Below are positions 59,931 to 64,000 of a stretch of 64,000 nt of DNA, piece after piece. The notes beneath the pieces were generated by a model. That model ran no database searches. It worked only from the letters and a program-made list of their open reading frames with translations, and was not told the origin of the DNA. Each line of letters begins with the position of its first letter. Position 1 is the stretch's first letter. The stretch is from the NCBI RefSeq assembly GCF_905171765.1, contig NC_053389.1:215456624-215520623 (forward strand). Reading direction: 5' to 3'. The position numbers and the translations under genes are program-made. Source of the stretch: Bufo bufo (Eukaryota > Chordata > Amphibia > Anura > Bufonidae).

Positions 59931-60726
59931 TCCACTATAACAGTGACATCTACAGTACCCCACCCCCTTAACAGTGACCTACACAGCCCCCACCCCTTAA
60001 CACTGAGCCCCCCACAGTGCCCCACCTTCTTAAAATGGGACCTCCACAGCAGACCACTTCTTTAACTTTGACCTTCACAGCAGCCTGCCCCTTTAAGAGT
60101 GAGTTTACAGCACCCCACCCTCTTGACAGTGACCTCCACAGCAGCCCGCCCCATTAACAGTGACCTTTACAGCACCCGTCCGCTAACACTGACCATAGGT
60201 TACAGTCCCCTTAACTGTGACCTCCACCATTCTCAGCCCCCTTAACAGAGACCTCCACAGCGACTGCCCCTTTAACAGTGACTGCCATAGTACCCCGCTC
60301 CCTTAACAGTGATCTCCACTGTACTCCGCTCCCTTAACAGTGACCTCACAGTACCCATCTGCCTTAACAGTGACCTCACAGTACCCCACTGCCCCTTTTA
60401 TAGTGGCCTCCACAGTCCCCTCCTCCCTTACCAATGACCTCCACAGCGGCCTGCCCCCTTAACAGTAACATCCACAGCGCCCTCCCCTTTAACAGTGACC
60501 TCCACAGCGGCCGCCCCTTTATTAGTGACTTCCACAGCACCCCGTCTCCTTAACATTGATTTCCACAGTAAAATGTGACCTCCACAACACCCCCCGCCCC
60601 CTTAACAGTGACCTCTACAGCACCCCGCTCTTTAACAATGACCTCCATAGCGGACCATCCCCTTAACTGTGACCTCCACCGTTACCTGCCTCTTTAACAG
60701 TGACCTCCACAGCATCCCGCCCCCTT

Positions 60727-61546
60727 TTCTTTTCAATTCTCTTTTTATTCATTTTCAGAAAAGACAAAAATTGGTACAATGCAAACATATTTGATAAGAT
60801 GCAATGAAGATAAGCAGGAAATCATCATGCCATCATGCAAAACTGGTACAATAGATATGTAACGGGGGTGTATAGGGTTGTATGTAGGGTAAGGGGAATA
60901 TAGGGGGGGGGACAGGGTTTGTTGTGGGCATAATGGTTCACTTATATCATTAGAGGATTAGTCATTCGTGGTGTGAGCATGTTCCGCTAATTGTTTCAGG
61001 ATTGAAGAGGTTGAGCGATACATAACCCAGTCCTTCCATATCTTTTGGAATTTAGTGTGAGTTCCCAATTCCCAAGCTGAGAGCTCCTCCATGTAATATA
61101 TGTGGTTCACATTATGTAGCCATTGGGGTATATTAGGGGGTGTCTGTTGGCTCCAATATTGGGGTATCAGCGATTTTGCTGCTGCAGATAGGTATTGAAA
61201 AAGCTTACACTTAGGATGAGGGATGTTGTCCTCTAGTCTGATGTTCAGTAATACAGAGATTGGTGAAGGGGTCTTCTTATCTAATGAACATATGCTCTTG
61301 ATCAGATTTAATATCCCAGACCAGAAGGGCTGTAACACTGGGCACAACCACCACATGTGCAGATAGGTGCCCTGTGAAAGATGACATTTCCAGCAGACGT
61401 CAGAACTAAGACAGTTCATCTGTTTGAGCCGGACTGGCGTGAGATACCATCTGGTGACTAGTTTGAATGAGTTTTCTTGAAGATGTGCACAACGGGAGAT
61501 TCCATGTGATTTGTAATATAATCGCTTGATTTCTGGTTTTGTCCAT
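60727..61546 (-). mobile_element. 5'-truncated Tx1/L1-like LINE fragment
   Basis: Flanked by the 13-bp direct repeat ATCCCGCCCCCTT (60714-60726, 61547-61559). Contains the ORF2 C-terminus (61419-60958) with CWKCHLSQGTYLHMWWLCPV, the Cys/His/Trp signature at the end of Tx1-type L1 ORF2. The 3' end is the plus-strand TTTTCTTTTCAATTCTC side. Confidence 0.8.
60958..61419 (-). pseudogene. Tx1/L1-like ORF2 C-terminal fragment
   Basis: About 153 codons, open to its stop: CWKCHLSQGTYLHMWWLCPV, LQPFWSGILNLIKS, then a helical tail. No reverse transcriptase or nuclease part remains because the insertion is 5' truncated. Confidence 0.75.
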
Positions 61547-61771
61547 ATCCCGCCCCCTTACCAGTGACCTCGACAGCAGCCCGCTCCTTTAACAGTGACC
61601 TCCACAGTGGCAGTCCCTTTATTAGTGACCTCCACAGTACCCCATCTTCTTAACAGTGGTTTCCACAACACCCCGCCCCCTTAACAGTGGCCTCTACAGC
61701 AATCTGCCCCTTAATACTAATCTCCATAGCGGACCATCCACTTAACTTTGACCTCCATAGCAGCCTTCCCC

Positions 61772-62106
61772 CAGGGTGGCCAGAGGTCTGGTCTTAGGCC
61801 CGACAGTCCGGCTTTCAGACTCCCTGTCCTCCATCTGGCGCAGGGCCTGGACGGACACAGGAATGTCCTTTTGAACAGCTCACTCTCAGACAGCAGCACT
61901 GTGCTATCTGAGCGTGAACTGCAGGGAGAAAGTCATCCTCCCTCCCACCTCTGCAGCTGACAGAAGTTGATTTTTACCTTCATTTTTTCAATCACCGTCG
62001 GCTGCAGAGTGGGAGGGGGCGTGGTCTAACCGGGAAGTGGCTTAGCGGGACCTGGGGGCAGGGTTTTTAAGTCCGTCTTTTGAGGGTGGCCTGAATGGCC
62101 ACCCTA
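61772..62106. mobile_element. 335-bp hAT-type MITE
   Basis: Ends CAGGGTGGCC and GGCCACCCTA, flanked by the 8-bp direct repeat CCTTCCCC/CCTGCCCC with one mismatch (61764-61771, 62107-62114). Inserted in the tandem array. Confidence 0.65.
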
Positions 62107-62550
62107 CCTGCCCCCTTAACTGTGACCTCCACGGCACTCCGCTCCCTTAACAGTGTAATCCAGAGTGCCCTGCCCCTTTAGAGCTGACCTACAGCAGTGA
62201 AGAAAAATGGCTGGGTTGTTATAGAAACCTGGTGTAAAACTGTGTGTATGTGGAGACTAATGGACTGCGAGCTTCTATTGGCTGATAAGGGTCATGTGAC
62301 CATGTTTATGGCAGTTGAGATATGAGGAGAAAGACCTGCAGGCTTCTATTGGCTAATGTAGGTCATGTGATGTGCCATATTTGCATTTTTTGGGAATATC
62401 TCAGGAACAGCATGTCCTAGAGAGCTGGACACCTGATGTACCTGTGTGCCAAATTTTGTGATTGTAAATGTGACAGTGCAGATTCCTTTAGCGGACATGC
62501 ACACACACATACACTCATCTTTATATATTAGATTTTATATACAGTATATA

Positions 62551-62916
62551 CAGGTGAAACTCAAAAAATTAAAATATCGTGCAAAGTTCATTTATTTCAG
62601 TAATGCAACTTAAAAGGTAAAACTAACATATGAGAGACTCATTACATGCAAAGCGAGATATTTCAAGCCTTTATTTGGTATAACTTGGATGATTATGGCT
62701 TACAGCCTATGAAACCCCAAAGTCTCAATTTTGAGGTACCCTTTGCTCAGGGGGTATGGATTAATTAGCTGACTAGAGTGTGACACTTTGAGCCTAGAAT
62801 ATTGAACCTTTTCACAAAACTCTAATTTTAAGCTGCATTAATGCAATTCCTTTTAATTTGCATTACTGAAATAAATGTACTTTTGCACAATATTCTAATT
62901 TTTCGAGTTTCACCTG
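62551..62916. mobile_element. 366-bp MITE with about 60-bp terminal inverted repeats and TA duplication
   Basis: Starts CAGGTGAAACTCAAAAAATT and ends with the complement (AATTTTTCGAGTTTCACCTG); TA on both sides (62549-62550, 62917-62918). The inverted ends extend to TTTATTTCAGTAATGCA. Mariner/IS630-type targets are TA. Confidence 0.8.
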
Positions 62917-63037
62917 TAGATATCACAGCTTATAGAATTTAGTCTCTGGATGGAATGATATTCACAGGAACCTGTAGGTGATGAGTGCAGTCTATCTCCG
63001 CCTCAGTTGGTGTTGGTTGTACAGCCTAACAGTTGCA

Positions 63038-64000
63038 TTGGAGATTAGGAAAAAGTCTGCGAAGTTTCCCCCCTTGTCGCTATGTCCGGCGATTGATCTT
63101 TTTGTCAAGATGGTCAGCAAGGATTTTGAACAAATCCCGACGTCCATTCGACGTGACAGCCTTGACAGGGACCAGCGACTGAGCCTTGATAAACTCAAAG
63201 GTATCAATGATGTGATCTATAAACCGGCCGACAAGGGGGGAAATTTGGTGGTCTGGCCCCGGAGCATGTACTTGACGGAGGCATACCGACAATTAAATAA
63301 CTCCAACTGTTACCAAAAACTAACTTTTAATCCCTCTATTTCTTTAAGAGGTGAACTAATGAAAATCTTGGACACTGGTTTGGAGAAGAACATCATCTCC
63401 AAACAGATGTATGAAGCCCTCATTATTCAAGAACCATCTATCCCAACCCTGTACCTTTTACATAAGGTTCACAAGAATGCCTTAGTACCCCCAGGTAGGC
63501 CCATTATATCTGGGTGTAACAGCATGGTGGAAAATATTTGTAAACTGTTGGATTTCCACTTAAAGCCCATTGTGGAAACCCTGCCATCGTTCGTCAGAGA
63601 CACCTCTGACTTCCTGCAGAGGATACAGGGGATTACGTTGGATGAGGATAACATCATGGTAACCTGCAATGTAGAGTCCCTCTACACTAGTATCCAACAT
63701 GTAGATGGTTTGCGGGCAGTAGAGTTTTTTTCTCTCTGCCAGCAACCTACCGGGGGACTTTGCATCTTTTTTATTACAACTCCTCAAGTTTGTGCTTACG
63801 AGGAACTTTTTTTCCTTTAACGGGTCCTTTTTCCTGCAGCTCGAGGGGACAGCTATGGGGGCAGCCTGTGCGCCCGCATATGCCAACCTGTTCCTGGGGC
63901 TGTGGGAGAGGGACCTTTTTCTGTCAGACAGACATGTCGTCATGGACAGCGCCATTTTATGGGCGCGGTACATAGACAACGTCTTCTTGATCTGGCAGGG
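63038..64000 (+). pseudogene. Penelope-like reverse transcriptase, cut by the window edge
   Basis: Plus strand. The first frame (to 63820) shows KKSAKFPPLSLCPAIDLFVK, KPADKGGNLVVW (the Penelope DKG motif), IPTLYLLHKVHKNALVPPGR, PIISGCNSMVENICKLLDFH and CNVESLYTSI. A one-base shift near 63730 moves the rest to another frame: LQLLKFVLTRNFFSFNGSFF, LEGTAMGAACAPAYANLFLG, and RYIDNVFLIWQG at the edge. The Asp of motif A and the second Asp of the YIDD box both read Asn, so this copy should be catalytically dead. The GIY-YIG part would lie to the right of the window. Confidence 0.88.

Larger units (their letters stand above)
59935..62200. repeat. Degenerate tandem array of about 30-bp units
   Basis: Units resemble CTTAACAGTGACCTCCACAG-CACCCCGCCCC with much variation. 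The array is interrupted by a LINE fragment (60727-61546) and a hAT-type MITE (61772-62106), and resumes after each. Confidence 0.85.

Overview
The window looks like nuclear DNA from a frog, most likely a neobatrachian; the species cannot be fixed from sequence alone. It has a vertebrate gene with small exons and large introns. Much of the non-coding DNA is short inverted-repeat elements of types abundant in frog genomes: TTAA-flanked T2/Kolobok-like elements and TTA/TAA-flanked Harbinger-like palindromes. There are also a chromodomain Ty3/gypsy element, Tc1, CR1-like and Tx1-like LINEs, and Penelope-like elements. No bacterial, tRNA or rRNA genes were seen.

Region 1 (1-36.6 kb) is one gene read on the minus strand: cytohesin-2 (CYTH2/ARNO), an Arf guanine-nucleotide exchange factor. 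Twelve coding exons, all with AG/GT borders and compatible phases, run from an ATG at 36261 to a TAA at 240 and give 406 residues: coiled coil, Sec7 domain with the catalytic Glu at residue 156, PH domain, and a basic tail with a Gln-rich extension. A 3-nt microexon candidate (GAG, 6087-6089) would switch the PH loop from two to three glycines. A CpG-rich promoter lies upstream of 36.26 kb. The introns hold many MITEs, two minisatellites (one with variable C-tracts) and a 1019-bp hAT-type element with an 8-bp target duplication.

Region 2 (36.6-51.2 kb) is a nest of insertions. A Tc1 transposon on the minus strand is split into four pieces by (a) a solo LTR flanked by GGTG, (b) a TTAA-flanked T2-like element that itself carries a complete Ty3/gypsy chromovirus with an open gag-pol frame and apparently identical LTRs, and (c) a 5'-truncated CR1-like LINE that itself carries a Penelope-like fold-back with 1173-bp arms and a 16-bp target duplication. 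The reading frames of the hosts resume on the far side of the insertions.

Region 3 (51.2-64 kb) is repeat-rich intergenic DNA: Harbinger-like MITEs, a 1-kb minisatellite, a 90-bp perfect palindrome, four alternating inverted copies of one repeat, a degenerate 30-bp tandem array interrupted by a Tx1-like LINE and a hAT MITE, a mariner-type MITE, and at the right edge the reverse transcriptase part of a second Penelope-like element whose two visible catalytic Asp positions read Asn. No second host gene was recognised.
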